A stretch of DNA of 56,927 bases from Peptococcaceae bacterium UBA5356. Its GTDB lineage: Bacteria > Bacillota > Peptococcia > DRI-13 > DTU073. Position numbers and translations under genes: made by a program. Where the stretch lies: NCBI GenBank assembly GCA_002407935.1, contig DHPU01000066.1, positions 1 to 56,927 on the forward strand, read 5' to 3'. Under the pieces are notes generated by a model. The model saw nothing but the letters and a program-made list of their open reading frames with translations, was not told the origin of the DNA and did not search any database. Each line of letters starts with the position of its first letter. Position 1 is the first letter of the stretch. Positions 8,910-18,547 of this stretch are shown here, in pieces.

Positions 8910-9944
8910 ATGTTTTTACAAAAGAACAAAAAGAAATTAATGCTGATTGTTCTAGCAATATTATTAACAGTAGTAATGGTTTTCAGTACGGCTTGCTCCT
9001 CTAAGGAAGATGCTGTATCGAAAAAAGGATCGACAAAAGAAAAGCTGGTTTTTGCCGATGCGGGTTGGGATAGCATCAAAATTCATAATGAAGTAGCCCG
9101 GTTGATTGTGGAAAGTGGCTATGGTTATGAGACTGATGTGATACCGGGTACCACCGCTGTTACATTGGAAGGTTTGAAGCGAGGGGATATTGATATTTTC
9201 ATGGAAATCTGGACAGATAATATCCAGACATATCCTGAGGCGATTAGTAATGGCGACATCTTGGAGGTATCACTTAATTTTGGGGATAATCGGCAGGGTT
9301 TTTATGTGCCTACTTATGTAATTAAAGGGGATCCGGAGAAAGGGCTTAAACCGTTGGCGCCTGATTTGCAGTCAACCACGGATCTTCCTAAATATTGGGA
9401 AATATTCCGCGACCCTGAGGATAAAAAGAAAGGACGAATTTATGGAGCTATTCCGGATTGGGCAGCAGATGAAATTGTTAGTCAAAAAGTCAAAAATTAT
9501 GGCTTGGATAAGGAATACAATCTGTTTAGACCTGGTTCCGGTACGGCACTTTCCACTTCTCTAGTAAAAGCTTTGGAAAAGGGCGAACCATGGCTCGGTT
9601 ATTACTGGGAGCCGGAGTGGATTACGGGTAAATATGATCTGACCTTAATTGAAGAGCCCGATTTTGAGCAAGCCAAATGGCAAAATGGTTATGTCTGTGC
9701 TTTTCCTTCTGTGCCCGTAACAGTTTGTGTTAATAAGGATTTACCCCAAAAGGCACCGGAAGTGGTGGACTTTCTAAAAAACTATCAAACCAGTACTGCT
9801 TTAACTAATGCGGCGTTAGCCTATATGGAAGAAAACAATGCGAGCCCGAGGGAAGCAGCTCAATGGTTTCTGAAAAACAACAAGGAACTTTGGACGCAAT
9901 GGGTTTCAGTAGACGTAGCGGAAAAAGTGGCAGCAGCACTTTAG
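8910..9944 (+). CDS. Glycine betaine/choline-type ABC transporter, substrate-binding lipoprotein
   Basis: An OpuAC/ProX-family extracellular binding protein of 344 residues. The N-terminus has a lipoprotein signal: a KNKKKLM basic stretch, a hydrophobic core and a lipobox ending at Cys29 (FSTAC). The mature part has the family motifs for quaternary amine binding: GWDSIKIHNEVA, PGTTAVTLEGLKRGDID, EIWTDN, and tryptophans in YYWEPEWITGKY that could form the aromatic cage. It is the first gene of a three-gene importer, followed by a permease and an ATPase. The exact substrate (glycine betaine, choline, carnitine or proline betaine) cannot be read from the sequence. Confidence 0.88.
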   Translation: MFLQKNKKKLMLIVLAILLTVVMVFSTACSSKEDAVSKKGSTKEKLVFADAGWDSIKIHNEVARLIVESGYGYETDVIPGTTAVTLEGLKRGDIDIFMEIWTDNIQTYPEAISNGDILEVSLNFGDNRQGFYVPTYVIKGDPEKGLKPLAPDLQSTTDLPKYWEIFRDPEDKKKGRIYGAIPDWAADEIVSQKVKNYGLDKEYNLFRPGSGTALSTSLVKALEKGEPWLGYYWEPEWITGKYDLTLIEEPDFEQAKWQNGYVCAFPSVPVTVCVNKDLPQKAPEVVDFLKNYQTSTALTNAALAYMEENNASPREAAQWFLKNNKELWTQWVSVDVAEKVAAAL

Positions 9945-10001
9945 AACAAATGCTGTAATAGCAATTTTGCAATAATAAAGGAGTAGAGTGAGGAGTTATA
10001 T

Positions 10002-10856
10002 ATGCAGGACTTTCCGGAATTTATTAGTTTTAAGTGTGGTATTTATATTGAAGTATTTGTAAAGTGGCTTTTAGACAATTTTATGGGTTTTTTTGATGTG
10101 CTTAACGAGGGCGTTCTAATGTTTTTGCTTAAAGCAGAGGCGTTTTTACTGTGGTTACCCTGGTGGTGCTTAGTATTATTGGTTTTTTTGCTGGGTTGGA
10201 GATTTAGAAATTTGAGGGCGGGAATTTTATATGCTTTTCTGCTTTCCTTAATTGGTGTCTTTGGTCTTTGGCAGCTTACCATGTCTACTTTAGCGATTGT
10301 TTTGACTTCCGTAGTAATTTCTTTACTGCTGGGGATACCGGTGGGAATTTTGATGTCTCACCATGCTAAACTTGAAGTTGTAATCAAGCCAATTTTAGAT
10401 GCGATGCAGACGATGCCCAGTTTTGTTTATTTGATTCCGGCAATCATGTTTTTTGGCTTAGGGATGGTACCGGCGGTTTTTGCTACGGTTATCTATGCAC
10501 TACCTCCTGTAATTAGATTAACTAATCTGGGGATTAAGAACGTACCGAAAGAAATGGTTGAAGCGTCCTATTCTTTTGGGTCTTCCTCCTGGCAGACGCT
10601 GCTTAAAGTACAGCTTCCGCAGGCCTTGCCTACCATTATGACGGGTATTAATCAAACAACAATGATGGCTCTTTCTATGGTGGTTGTTGCTTCGATGATT
10701 GGCGCGAAGGGTTTGGGGTATGAAGTTTTGGCAGGTATTAGCCGGATTGAGATTGCGAGGGCTTTTGATGCAGGTTTGAGTATTGTTATTTTGGCGGTTA
10801 TTATTGACAGAATTTCGCAAGGAATTGCCGATAAGTATAAAATACCGGAACAATGA
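10002..10856 (+). CDS. Glycine betaine/proline-type ABC transporter permease
   Basis: A ProW/OpuAB-like inner-membrane permease of 284 residues. A short N-terminal extension is followed by about six to seven hydrophobic helices. The EAA loop that contacts the ATPase is visible in EMVEASYSFGSSSWQTLLKV and the following QLPQALPTIMTGI. The sequence TMPSFVYLIPAIMFFGLG is characteristic of this family. It starts 57 nt after the binding protein, with a weaker purine-rich ribosome site, and is co-directional with the ATPase gene that follows at 10897. Confidence 0.92.
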   Translation: MQDFPEFISFKCGIYIEVFVKWLLDNFMGFFDVLNEGVLMFLLKAEAFLLWLPWWCLVLLVFLLGWRFRNLRAGILYAFLLSLIGVFGLWQLTMSTLAIVLTSVVISLLLGIPVGILMSHHAKLEVVIKPILDAMQTMPSFVYLIPAIMFFGLGMVPAVFATVIYALPPVIRLTNLGIKNVPKEMVEASYSFGSSSWQTLLKVQLPQALPTIMTGINQTTMMALSMVVVASMIGAKGLGYEVLAGISRIEIARAFDAGLSIVILAVIIDRISQGIADKYKIPEQ

Positions 10857-10896
10857 ATGTAAGAAAAAAGATAATTTGATTGAGTGGGTGTATAGG

Positions 10897-12069
10897 ATGA
10901 CAGTAAAAATAAAGGTAGAAAACTTAACCAAAATATTTGGGCGTAACCCCAAAGCAGTTTTAAAAAAGTTAAAAAGCGGTGAATCTAAAGAAAAAATTTT
11001 CCGGGAAACAGGGAATACCGTGGGAGTAAACAATGTATCTTTTGAGGTGAGCGAAGGAGAGTTTTTTGTGATTATGGGTCTTTCCGGCAGTGGAAAGTCA
11101 ACGCTTATTCGTTGCTTGAATTTGCTTAATATCCCTTCCGCCGGGCAGATTTATGTAGATGGCGCTAATATTGTGCAATATAACAAAAAGGCGTTAGGCG
11201 AGTTCAGACAGAAGAAAGTGGCCATGGTTTTTCAGCATTTTGGCCTTTTTACGCATCGTACGATTATTGGTAATGTAGAATATGGTCCGGAAATTCGCGG
11301 TATTCCTAAGGAGGAACGCCGGGAGATTGCCAAGAAAAATTTAGCGGCAGTTGGGTTGGAAGGCTGGGAGGATAAATATCCGAATGAGTTAAGCGGAGGG
11401 ATGCGTCAGCGGGTAGGTTTGGCGAGAGCTTTTGCTAATGACCCGGATATTCTCTTAATGGATGAACCGTTTAGTGCACTTGATCCGTTGATTCGCAGGG
11501 ATATGCAATTAGAAATGTTGGATATTCACGCTAAATTAGGAAAAACAATAGTCTTTATTACGCATGATGTCAATGAGGCTTTCAAACTGGGTGACAGGGT
11601 AGCAGTGATGAAGGATGGTGCGATAGAACAAATTGGGACACCGGAGGAAATCCTAACGAATCCCGCTAATGAATATATTGCGAACTTCGTGCAGGATGTA
11701 GATAAAACAAAAGTGCTTCATGCCGGTAATATTATGATTAAGCCGGGAGCACTTATCTCGCTGAAGGACGGACCGAAGGTAGCTATTAAAGAGATGAGAA
11801 ATAACGGTATCTCCAGTGTCTTTGTGGTGGACAATGCCAGAAAGCTGCAAGGGATAGTAACCATTGATGATGCGGTGAAGGCTTTAAAGGAACAGCAGAA
11901 ATTGCAGGACATTTTAATAAAAGATTACGATACCACAACTCCTGACACTTATGTGCAAGACTTGATTCAGGTAGCTTCTACCACCAAATATCCTATTGCT
12001 GTTGTGGATGAACAGGACAAACTGTTGGGGATTATTGTGCGGGTTTCTGTTCTCTCGGCTCTTACTTGA
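10897..12069 (+). CDS. Glycine betaine/proline-type ABC transporter ATP-binding protein with CBS pair
   Basis: A ProV/OpuAA-like ATPase of 390 residues. I chose ATG 10897, because upstream extension would overlap the permease gene and the family begins with VENLTKIFG. The N-terminal extension RNPKAVLKKLKSG is typical of ProV. Walker A is GLSGSGKST (61-69), the signature is ELSGGMRQRVGLARA (about 165-179), and Walker B is ILLMDEPFSALD. The C-terminal third (about 280-385) holds two CBS motifs (IKEMRNNGISSVFVVDN, YPIAVVDEQDKLLGI), which in OpuA sense ionic strength or c-di-AMP. It completes the importer. Confidence 0.94.
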   Translation: MTVKIKVENLTKIFGRNPKAVLKKLKSGESKEKIFRETGNTVGVNNVSFEVSEGEFFVIMGLSGSGKSTLIRCLNLLNIPSAGQIYVDGANIVQYNKKALGEFRQKKVAMVFQHFGLFTHRTIIGNVEYGPEIRGIPKEERREIAKKNLAAVGLEGWEDKYPNELSGGMRQRVGLARAFANDPDILLMDEPFSALDPLIRRDMQLEMLDIHAKLGKTIVFITHDVNEAFKLGDRVAVMKDGAIEQIGTPEEILTNPANEYIANFVQDVDKTKVLHAGNIMIKPGALISLKDGPKVAIKEMRNNGISSVFVVDNARKLQGIVTIDDAVKALKEQQKLQDILIKDYDTTTPDTYVQDLIQVASTTKYPIAVVDEQDKLLGIIVRVSVLSALT

Positions 12070-12114
12070 GAACAACAGTAGTTATCCTTTAAACTCCGGA
12101 TTGCCATATTATAT

Positions 12115-13188
12115 TTAAGGATTTCTCGGAGTATTTTGGGCGAAGGACGGTTCAGTTAGCCCGTTTAGGGCAGCGGCTGGCAGGGCTGAGTTTAATTCAC
12201 CGGCTTTCAATAGAAAATCATGGAGCTTGATAAGCTCTTTTTTTTCAAGGAGAGGACTTTTCGACCAGCAGCCCGAGTTTTTGTAGCGGCCGATTCCTCT
12301 GATCAGGTTTTTTTCATCTTGCTGTGGGAAAAAGGCTTTTCCTACAGCCGCCAGTTTTTCAGGGCTATGTTCATTAACCCAGCGGAGTCCCTGAGAAAAG
12401 GCGTTCATAAATTTTTGATAGCTGTCCTGTTTTTGTGGGATTTTTTCTTTAGCGGCATAGATTACGGAGGAAACCAGGGGTTCAGTATTTTCATTCAATG
12501 ATGTTACGACTTGACCTGATTCTTCCTTTTCCAAAATGGTTGCGGCGGGTTCAGTGGTGAGAAAAAAGTGTGCTGTACCGCTCTGAAAAGTTCCTAGTCG
12601 AAGAGATGGAGGTAGATTAGTGAGGAGGTGCACATCCAGGTGAGGACGGATTTGTTGCTGCTTTAAGATGGTTTCGAGCAGGATTTGTGCAAGCTCACCG
12701 TTTTCGGCACCCAGAATAACCTTTCCTTTGACGTCCTTCCAAGAAAAGGACTGCACACCTTTACTAAGTAGTTCATTTTTACCGGATGACTTGTCTTTTT
12801 TGGATGATGTTGTTTTCCTGGCGAGAAGAAACAAGCCATTTTTCACGGTGCTTTGGGCAAGATAAACGAGTTTATTTGGCTGACCTTGTTGGTAAAGGAA
12901 AAAGCCAAGTTCCGAGCCGCTTAGCAATAGGTCATATTTTCCGGAAATAACGCTTTCTACTGCTTCCTGGGTGGAGGCGTATTTTTGTAGCTGAACCAGT
13001 AGGCCTTCATCTTGAAAAAAATTATTTTGCAGTGCTGCATAAAGAGGCAGATGTAAGAGCGAATCTTCTTGATAAGCTATTGTTAGTGTTGAAATGACCG
13101 GTTCTTTTGGGGGACTCTTCGAAGCGCATCCTGTCAACAGGAAAATCAGAAGAAAAATACTGATGAAAAGCGGTTTGAGTCTATACAC
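12115..13188 (-). CDS. ABC transporter substrate-binding lipoprotein, SsuA/THI5-like
   Basis: A 357-residue exported lipoprotein. I chose GTG at 13188, which has a GGAGG site 10 nt upstream and places a signal peptide with lipobox LLTGC (Cys21) at the N-terminus; a longer frame upstream lacks these. The mature part resembles periplasmic binding proteins of the NMT1/SsuA type (TIAYQEDSLLHLPLYAALQ, FFQDEGLLVQLQ), which bind sulfonates, nitrate, taurine or thiamine precursors. No permease or ATPase gene is adjacent, so its partner must be elsewhere, or it works alone. It converges with the osmolyte operon and diverges from the next gene. Confidence 0.72.
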   Translation of the reverse strand: MYRLKPLFISIFLLIFLLTGCASKSPPKEPVISTLTIAYQEDSLLHLPLYAALQNNFFQDEGLLVQLQKYASTQEAVESVISGKYDLLLSGSELGFFLYQQGQPNKLVYLAQSTVKNGLFLLARKTTSSKKDKSSGKNELLSKGVQSFSWKDVKGKVILGAENGELAQILLETILKQQQIRPHLDVHLLTNLPPSLRLGTFQSGTAHFFLTTEPAATILEKEESGQVVTSLNENTEPLVSSVIYAAKEKIPQKQDSYQKFMNAFSQGLRWVNEHSPEKLAAVGKAFFPQQDEKNLIRGIGRYKNSGCWSKSPLLEKKELIKLHDFLLKAGELNSALPAAALNGLTEPSFAQNTPRNP

Positions 13189-13385
13189 GGGACGCCTACC
13201 TCCGGTATATGTATATGTAATTCTTATATTTACATATAGTCGGGAAAGGCTAAGAGTATGACAATATATCAATTATTTTATCGCTCCAGTGACAGTGATA
13301 CATCTGAAAGATGACAAAAAATTCACGTATACAAAAGGTTTGCCTGCATAAGCTGAAATGAAGGGAAGAGTGGAGGTTGAGGCTT

Positions 13386-13817
13386 GTGGGCAAAGAGGGG
13401 GCACAGGTTAAAGCTGTTTGGTTTGGGTTGACTACAGCTTTGGGCATTTGGTTTATCACCGGAGTAGCCGGTTTTCTCTGGGTTGTGGTGAGTGAGCAAA
13501 CGACCTATTATTTAGGTTTGTATCTTTATCTTTTGGGTATTTTAGGGGTGTTGATTGGGGCAGCGGCCGCAGGGAAAAGAAGCAGAGGGAAAGGCTGGCT
13601 GCATGGTTTGTGGGTGGGTCTTTTGCTCGGGCTATTTGGTGTTATTCTGAATCTGGAGCTTATTCCGGAGTTGTATTCCTGGGGGGCGATTGGCCGTCAG
13701 CTTTTGGTCTGGACACTTTGGGGTGTTGCCGGTGGATATATCGGTGCTTATTTTCGAAGTCTGGAAAGAGGAAAGGCAGAGGGGATCAAGAAAAAGCTTT
13801 TTCGCGGCAGAGGTTAA
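13386..13817 (+). CDS. Small integral membrane protein, TIGR04086-like
   Basis: A 143-residue protein with four predicted membrane helices (two around 10-55, two around 70-120) and a basic C-terminal tail. The length, topology and the GAAAAGKRSRGKGWLHG segment between the helix pairs resemble the TIGR04086 family common in Clostridia. Its function is unknown to me. GTG 13386 is preferred because a GGAGG site lies 9 nt upstream, whereas TTG 13377 lies directly next to it. The next downstream feature is the valS promoter. Confidence 0.65.
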   Translation: MGKEGAQVKAVWFGLTTALGIWFITGVAGFLWVVVSEQTTYYLGLYLYLLGILGVLIGAAAAGKRSRGKGWLHGLWVGLLLGLFGVILNLELIPELYSWGAIGRQLLVWTLWGVAGGYIGAYFRSLERGKAEGIKKKLFRGRG

Positions 13818-13884
13818 TAACAACAAATGCCCTTGGTGAAGAGCGTTCTTGATAATGCGTGCTTCTGAGTTAATGAGTTAAGCG

Positions 13885-13913
13885 TTGACAATTACTGAAC
13901 AAATGAGTAAGAT
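13885..13913 (+). promoter_or_regulatory. Promoter of the valS T-box transcript
   Basis: A consensus -35 TTGACA (13885-13890) is separated by 17 bp from a weaker -10 TAAGAT (13908-13913). It sits about 60 nt before the first recognisable T-box element. Confidence 0.6.
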
Positions 13914-13976
13914 AAAAGGCAGATGTATACTGGTAAGATCAGTTGAAAATGAGAATAATGGCAATATAGGTTAGAG

Positions 13977-14233
13977 CACGCCGAAGAAAGGAAATAGTAG
14001 ACTATAAATCCCTGCAGAGAGATAAATCCTTGGCTGTGAGGTTTATCAGGGTTAGTTATAGTACTTAGTCGTCCTGGAGGTGCGGTATTGAGAGGTCTTA
14101 GCTGATGCTAAGGAAGGTAGATACTGCCGGGTCTGCCCGTTAAAGCAGGGAAAGAGTCTCCAGTGGGGGAATTAAGGTGGTACCGCGGAAAAGAAATCCT
14201 TCCGTCCTTTTTTAGGGATGGGGAGGATTTTTT
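13977..14233 (+). promoter_or_regulatory. T-box riboswitch (valine) upstream of valS
   Basis: The diagnostic T-box sequence AAGGTGGTACCGCGG is at 14174-14188. It is followed by a strong terminator hairpin (AATCCTTCCGTCC against GGATGGGGAGGATT, 14195-14229) ending in a T-run. Upstream are stem I elements: GAAGAAAGGAAATAGTAG, a long helix (AATCCCTG with CAGGGTT, and ATAAATCC with GGTTTAT) and an AGAGAG stretch. Valine codons GTA and GTC lie near 14061-14073, where the specifier loop is expected, but I cannot fix the specifier. Uncharged tRNA-Val should stabilise the antiterminator and allow valS transcription. Confidence 0.93.
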
Positions 14234-14315
14234 AATGAGCAATATTATTGGGTGAGATTATTGAGCTGGATTATTTTAAGAGTTGCAGGGAAGCTTGAGA
14301 AGGAGGGAAATTTTT

Positions 14316-17123
14316 ATGACTATGGAAAATGAAAAAAAACTGTCTACAGTATATGAACCACAAAATGTGGAAGAAAAATGGTATCAGGTTTGGGAAAAAG
14401 AGGGTTATTTTCATGCGGAGGCTAATGAAGAGCTGCGGAAAAGGAAGGCGGTCGGGGAGGCGCAAACCTTTTCCATTGTCATGCCGCCCCCGAATGTTAC
14501 GGGCTCATTGCACCTAGGACATGCTCTGGATAGTACTCTACAGGATATACTGACGCGTTGGCGCCGGATGCAGGGTTATCATACGCTTTGGCTACCGGGC
14601 ACGGACCATGCCGGTATTGCTACCCAGGCTAAAGTGGAAGAACAGTTGGGCAAGGAAGGACTTTCTAAGTATGACTTAGGCAGAGAAAAATTTCTGGAGC
14701 GGGTTTGGGCGTGGAAAAAGCAATATGGCGGTCACATTACGAAACAGTTAAGAAAACTGGGTACTTCCTGCGATTGGGAGAGGGAGAGGTTTACTTTAGA
14801 TGAAGGCTGTTCTCAGGCAGTGCAAGAGGTTTTTGTCCGCTTGTATGAAAAAGGCTTAATCTATCAGGGCAATTACATTATTAACTGGTGTCCTAAATGT
14901 CAGACGACTATTTCCGATATTGAGGTGGAGCACGAACCCCATACAGGAAAGATCTGGCATATTCGTTATCCGGTCTTAGATGATGATGGGGCAACTACCG
15001 GTGAATATCTGGTGGTAGCAACAACTCGGCCGGAAACGATGCTGGGGGATACGGCGGTAGCGGTTCATCCTGAGGATGAACGTTATCAAGGGTTGGTAGG
15101 AAAAAAACTGCGTTTGCCGCTGACCGGGCGGATTATCCCGGTAATTGCCGATGATTATGTGGAGCGGGAATTTGGTACCGGTGCGGTGAAGGTTACTCCG
15201 GCGCATGATCCGAATGACTTTGAAATGGGGTTGAGACATAATCTGGAGCAAATTACGGTGCTCAATCGTCAAGCGGTAATGAACGAACAAGCCGGTTCAT
15301 ACCAGGGATTGGATCGTTACGAGGCTAGGAAACGGGTCGTGGCGGATTTAGAAACACAGGGCTTTCTGGTAAAGGTAGAAGAGCATGAGCATGCTGTAGG
15401 GCAGTGCTATCGCTGCGATACGGTAATTGAACCAATGGTTTCTAAGCAATGGTTTGTAAAAATGAAGCCGCTGGCCGAGCCCGCGATTCAAGCTGTGTTG
15501 GACGGCAGAATCCGCTTTGTGCCGGAACGCTTTACCAAGATTTATTTAAACTGGCTGGAGAATATTCGTGATTGGTGTATCAGCCGGCAGCTTTGGTGGG
15601 GTCATCGTATCCCGGTCTGGTATTGCCAGGATTGTCAAGAGGTTATTTGCACCAAGGAAGAACCAGCAAAATGTCCACGTTGCGGTTCGGCTAAACTGGA
15701 ACGGGATACTGATGTGCTGGATACTTGGTTTAGTTCTGGCTTGTGGCCTTTTTCCACGCAAGGTTGGCCTGAAGAAACGGAAACCTTGGGTTGTTATTAT
15801 CCGACTTCCGTACTGGTGACCGGACGCGATATTATTTTCTTCTGGGTGGCACGAATGATTTTTATGGGGTTGGAATTTAGGCCGGAGGTACCGTTCCGTG
15901 ACGTCTTTATTCATGGTTTAGTGCTTGATGCACAAGGACGGAAGATGAGTAAATCCCTGGGGAACGGGATAGATCCGATTGAGGTGATTGAGCAATACGG
16001 CGCTGATACGCTGCGCTTTATGTTGATTACGGGCAATACGCCCGGGAATGATCTGCGCTTCCAGATGGAGCGGCTGGAGGCTACCCGTAATTTTGCCAAC
16101 AAAATCTGGAATGCTTCCCGTTTTGCTTTATTGAATCTGGCTGATTATCAGGAGGCGGGTCAAGCGGAGGAAAAAGAGAACAGAGAGAATACGGAAAATG
16201 CAGAGAACACAGTAGAAATGGGGAAATCAGCCGGAGCGGGAATAATGGCTGGAGTGGAAAAGACGGTAGAAGATACAGCGGAAGGCCCCTTAGCTGATCG
16301 TTGGATCAGGAGCCGTTTTTGCCGGACGGCCGAAGAAGTAACACGTAATTTGGAGCGCTATGATTTGGGAGAAGCGGGTCGAGTTATTTACGAATTTATG
16401 TGGAATGAATTCTGTGATTGGTATATAGAAATGGTGAAGCCGCGCCTTTATGGAAAAGAGACTGCGGCAAGCAGGAGAACGGCTCAGACTGTGCTGGCAG
16501 CTACTTTACGCGGCACGCTGGAGTTACTGCATCCCTTTATGCCTTTCATTACAGAGGAAATTTGGCAGCACCTCCCGCATCAGGGAAAGACGGTTATGCT
16601 CGCTCCATGGCCGCAGGGCAAGGAAGCTGAGCTCGATGAACAGGCCGAAACGGAAATGACGGTAGTGATGGAGGTAGTAAAAGCGCTGCGTAATTTGCGC
16701 AGTGAGATGAATGTGTCTCCCGGTAAAAAGGCGGAAGCTGTCTTGATTGCGCAGAACGAAGCTGCTTTGGCGGCCTTGCAGCATGGAGAAGGTTATCTTC
16801 TTAACTTGGCCGGACTTTCGCAGGTGACTATCCTGCTTAGTGCTTCGGAGAAACCTGAGCAAGCCGTAACGGCGGTGGTGAGTGGGGTGGAGGTCTATCT
16901 TTCCTTAAAAGGCTTGGTAGATCTCGAAAAGGAACAGGCTCGTCTGGAAAAAGAGAAAGCAAACTTGGAGAAGGAAATAGCCCGTCTGGAGGGAAAACTG
17001 CAGAATCAGGGCTTCCTGGCTAAAGCACCCGGTGAAGTAATCGAGAAGGAAAAGGGAAAATTAGCGGATTATCGTACGAAAAAAGAAGCTATTTTGGAAA
17101 GAATCGCTTCCTTCACCGAATAA
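14316..17123 (+). CDS. valS: Valyl-tRNA synthetase
   Basis: Class I synthetase charging tRNA-Val, 935 residues. ATG 14316 is chosen because AAGGAGGG lies just upstream. HLGH (66-69) and KMSKS (about 543-547) form the active-site signatures. A CP1 editing domain, a zinc-type CPKC/CRC segment, the anticodon-binding domain and a C-terminal coiled coil (about 870-935) follow. An odd feature is an acidic, low-complexity insert at about 612-657 (EEKENRENTENAENTVE) between the catalytic and anticodon domains, where most ValRS have a short loop. Expression is controlled by the T-box directly upstream. folC follows 50 nt downstream. Confidence 0.97.
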   Translation: MTMENEKKLSTVYEPQNVEEKWYQVWEKEGYFHAEANEELRKRKAVGEAQTFSIVMPPPNVTGSLHLGHALDSTLQDILTRWRRMQGYHTLWLPGTDHAGIATQAKVEEQLGKEGLSKYDLGREKFLERVWAWKKQYGGHITKQLRKLGTSCDWERERFTLDEGCSQAVQEVFVRLYEKGLIYQGNYIINWCPKCQTTISDIEVEHEPHTGKIWHIRYPVLDDDGATTGEYLVVATTRPETMLGDTAVAVHPEDERYQGLVGKKLRLPLTGRIIPVIADDYVEREFGTGAVKVTPAHDPNDFEMGLRHNLEQITVLNRQAVMNEQAGSYQGLDRYEARKRVVADLETQGFLVKVEEHEHAVGQCYRCDTVIEPMVSKQWFVKMKPLAEPAIQAVLDGRIRFVPERFTKIYLNWLENIRDWCISRQLWWGHRIPVWYCQDCQEVICTKEEPAKCPRCGSAKLERDTDVLDTWFSSGLWPFSTQGWPEETETLGCYYPTSVLVTGRDIIFFWVARMIFMGLEFRPEVPFRDVFIHGLVLDAQGRKMSKSLGNGIDPIEVIEQYGADTLRFMLITGNTPGNDLRFQMERLEATRNFANKIWNASRFALLNLADYQEAGQAEEKENRENTENAENTVEMGKSAGAGIMAGVEKTVEDTAEGPLADRWIRSRFCRTAEEVTRNLERYDLGEAGRVIYEFMWNEFCDWYIEMVKPRLYGKETAASRRTAQTVLAATLRGTLELLHPFMPFITEEIWQHLPHQGKTVMLAPWPQGKEAELDEQAETEMTVVMEVVKALRNLRSEMNVSPGKKAEAVLIAQNEAALAALQHGEGYLLNLAGLSQVTILLSASEKPEQAVTAVVSGVEVYLSLKGLVDLEKEQARLEKEKANLEKEIARLEGKLQNQGFLAKAPGEVIEKEKGKLADYRTKKEAILERIASFTE

Positions 17124-17173
17124 GAGCAAGTTCATTCCCGAAAAGTGAGAAACACTGGGGAGCTGAGAAGAGA

Positions 17174-18502
17174 ATGGATTATATAGAGGCACTGGAAAAA
17201 CTGAATACACTGACTCGTTTTGGGATTAATCTCGGGTTGCAGAGAATTACTAGTTTACTGAGGTTGTTTGCTCACCCCGAGGAACAAATTCCGATAATTC
17301 ATATTGGAGGGACAAATGGGAAGGGCTCTACCCTTGCCATGCTTTCTTCAATTTTACAAGAAGCGGGTTATCGGGTAGGGACTTTTACCTCACCTCATCT
17401 GCTTTCTTATCGTGAGCGGTTTATGATTAACGGTACGGAGATTTCGGTGGTGCGGTTGACGGAACTGCTGGAGGAAATCCTGGCCGTGGTGAGCGAGGTA
17501 CAACAAGAAACCGGGGAGAATCCGACAGAATTTGAAATATTAACGGCGTTAGCGTTCTTGTATTTTGCTCGGGAAAAGGTTGATGTTGCTCTCATTGAGG
17601 TAGGGATGGGGGGAGATATTGATTCGACGAATGTCGTGAAAAAACCGCTTCTCTCGATCGTTACCAATGTTTCCTTGGAGCATACCGCTTATTTAGGGAC
17701 AACGCTGACCGAGATTGCGCAAAAGAAAAGCGGCATTATTAAGCAAGGCTGTCCCGTCCTTACGGCGAGTGACAACGGAGAGGTTTTAAAGGTGCTGAGG
17801 AAGCGGGCGGCGGCTTGTCAAGCTTCGCTGGGGGAGATTTACAAGCAGGTGCATTGGACCGTGCAAGAGGAGAAAGAGCAGGGCGGTCAGGTTTTTAGCG
17901 TGCAAACGGCCCAAGGTAATTATCGTGAGCTTTTCCTGCCTTTTTGGGGGCAGCATCAATTAGCAAATGCCGTATTGGCCATTAGGGCGGCGGAGCTTTT
18001 GCAGGAGCAAGGTTGGCATATTGATGAGCAGGTAATTCGCCGGGGTTTAGCCCAGGCCAAATGGCCGGGGCGTTTGGAGGTTATCGGCACAAGACCGCTC
18101 GTCGTCATAGACGGGGCACATAATCCTGCCGGCATGGCGGCGTTAGCTCATTGGTTAGCAAGTAAGAAGAGCGAAGTAAGACGAGTTATCCTGGTGATTG
18201 GGATGCTGGATGACAAAGATCGCTCTTGGGCGGCCGGTTTGATTAAACCGTTGGTGGATCTAGTGGTTATTACCAAACCCAATTCGGAGCGGGCGCAAGC
18301 TTGGGAGGAACTCAGGCAATATTTCGGGAAGGAAAATTCCGGGAAAGAAATCTCCGTATTAGTAATAGAGGATTTATCGGAGGCGCTAAAAAAGGCTTTA
18401 CAGGAAGCAACCGCCCAAGATTTGGTGTTGGTGACGGGCTCTCTTTATTTAATCGGCGAGGTGAAAGAGCTTGTACAGGATAAACATTTAAATACGTTCT
18501 AA
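17174..18502 (+). CDS. folC: Bifunctional folylpolyglutamate/dihydrofolate synthase
   Basis: A Mur-ligase-family enzyme of 442 residues that adds glutamate to dihydropteroate and folates. The P-loop IGGTNGKGST is at 44-53 and the folate-binding HLLSYRERF follows. VIDGAHNPAGM is the conserved C-terminal-domain motif. It follows valS by 50 nt, an arrangement frequent in Firmicutes (valS-folC). A long hairpin lies directly after the stop codon and may separate it from the SPOR gene. Confidence 0.95.
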   Translation: MDYIEALEKLNTLTRFGINLGLQRITSLLRLFAHPEEQIPIIHIGGTNGKGSTLAMLSSILQEAGYRVGTFTSPHLLSYRERFMINGTEISVVRLTELLEEILAVVSEVQQETGENPTEFEILTALAFLYFAREKVDVALIEVGMGGDIDSTNVVKKPLLSIVTNVSLEHTAYLGTTLTEIAQKKSGIIKQGCPVLTASDNGEVLKVLRKRAAACQASLGEIYKQVHWTVQEEKEQGGQVFSVQTAQGNYRELFLPFWGQHQLANAVLAIRAAELLQEQGWHIDEQVIRRGLAQAKWPGRLEVIGTRPLVVIDGAHNPAGMAALAHWLASKKSEVRRVILVIGMLDDKDRSWAAGLIKPLVDLVVITKPNSERAQAWEELRQYFGKENSGKEISVLVIEDLSEALKKALQEATAQDLVLVTGSLYLIGEVKELVQDKHLNTF

Positions 18503-18503
18503 A

Positions 18504-18547
18504 AACACCCCCTCTCACATATAATTTTCTGATGAGATGGGGGTGTT
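18504..18547 (+). promoter_or_regulatory. Long hairpin between folC and the SPOR gene, overlapping its ribosome site
   Basis: AACACCCCCTCTCA pairs with TGAGATGGGGGTGTT (one bulged T) around a 15-nt AT-rich loop. No T-run follows, so it is a poor intrinsic terminator. The 3' arm contains the GGGGG purine block that would serve as ribosome site for the ATG at 18551, so the fold could limit translation. Confidence 0.55.

Noticed and set aside
10783..10896. N-terminal extension of the osmolyte ATPase
   Set aside because: It overlaps the permease gene in another frame and adds residues foreign to the family; ATG 10897 fits.
13189..13385. A TPP riboswitch before the SsuA/THI5-like gene
   Set aside because: No CUGAGA or ACCUGA-type core is present on either strand; only AT-rich dyads are seen.
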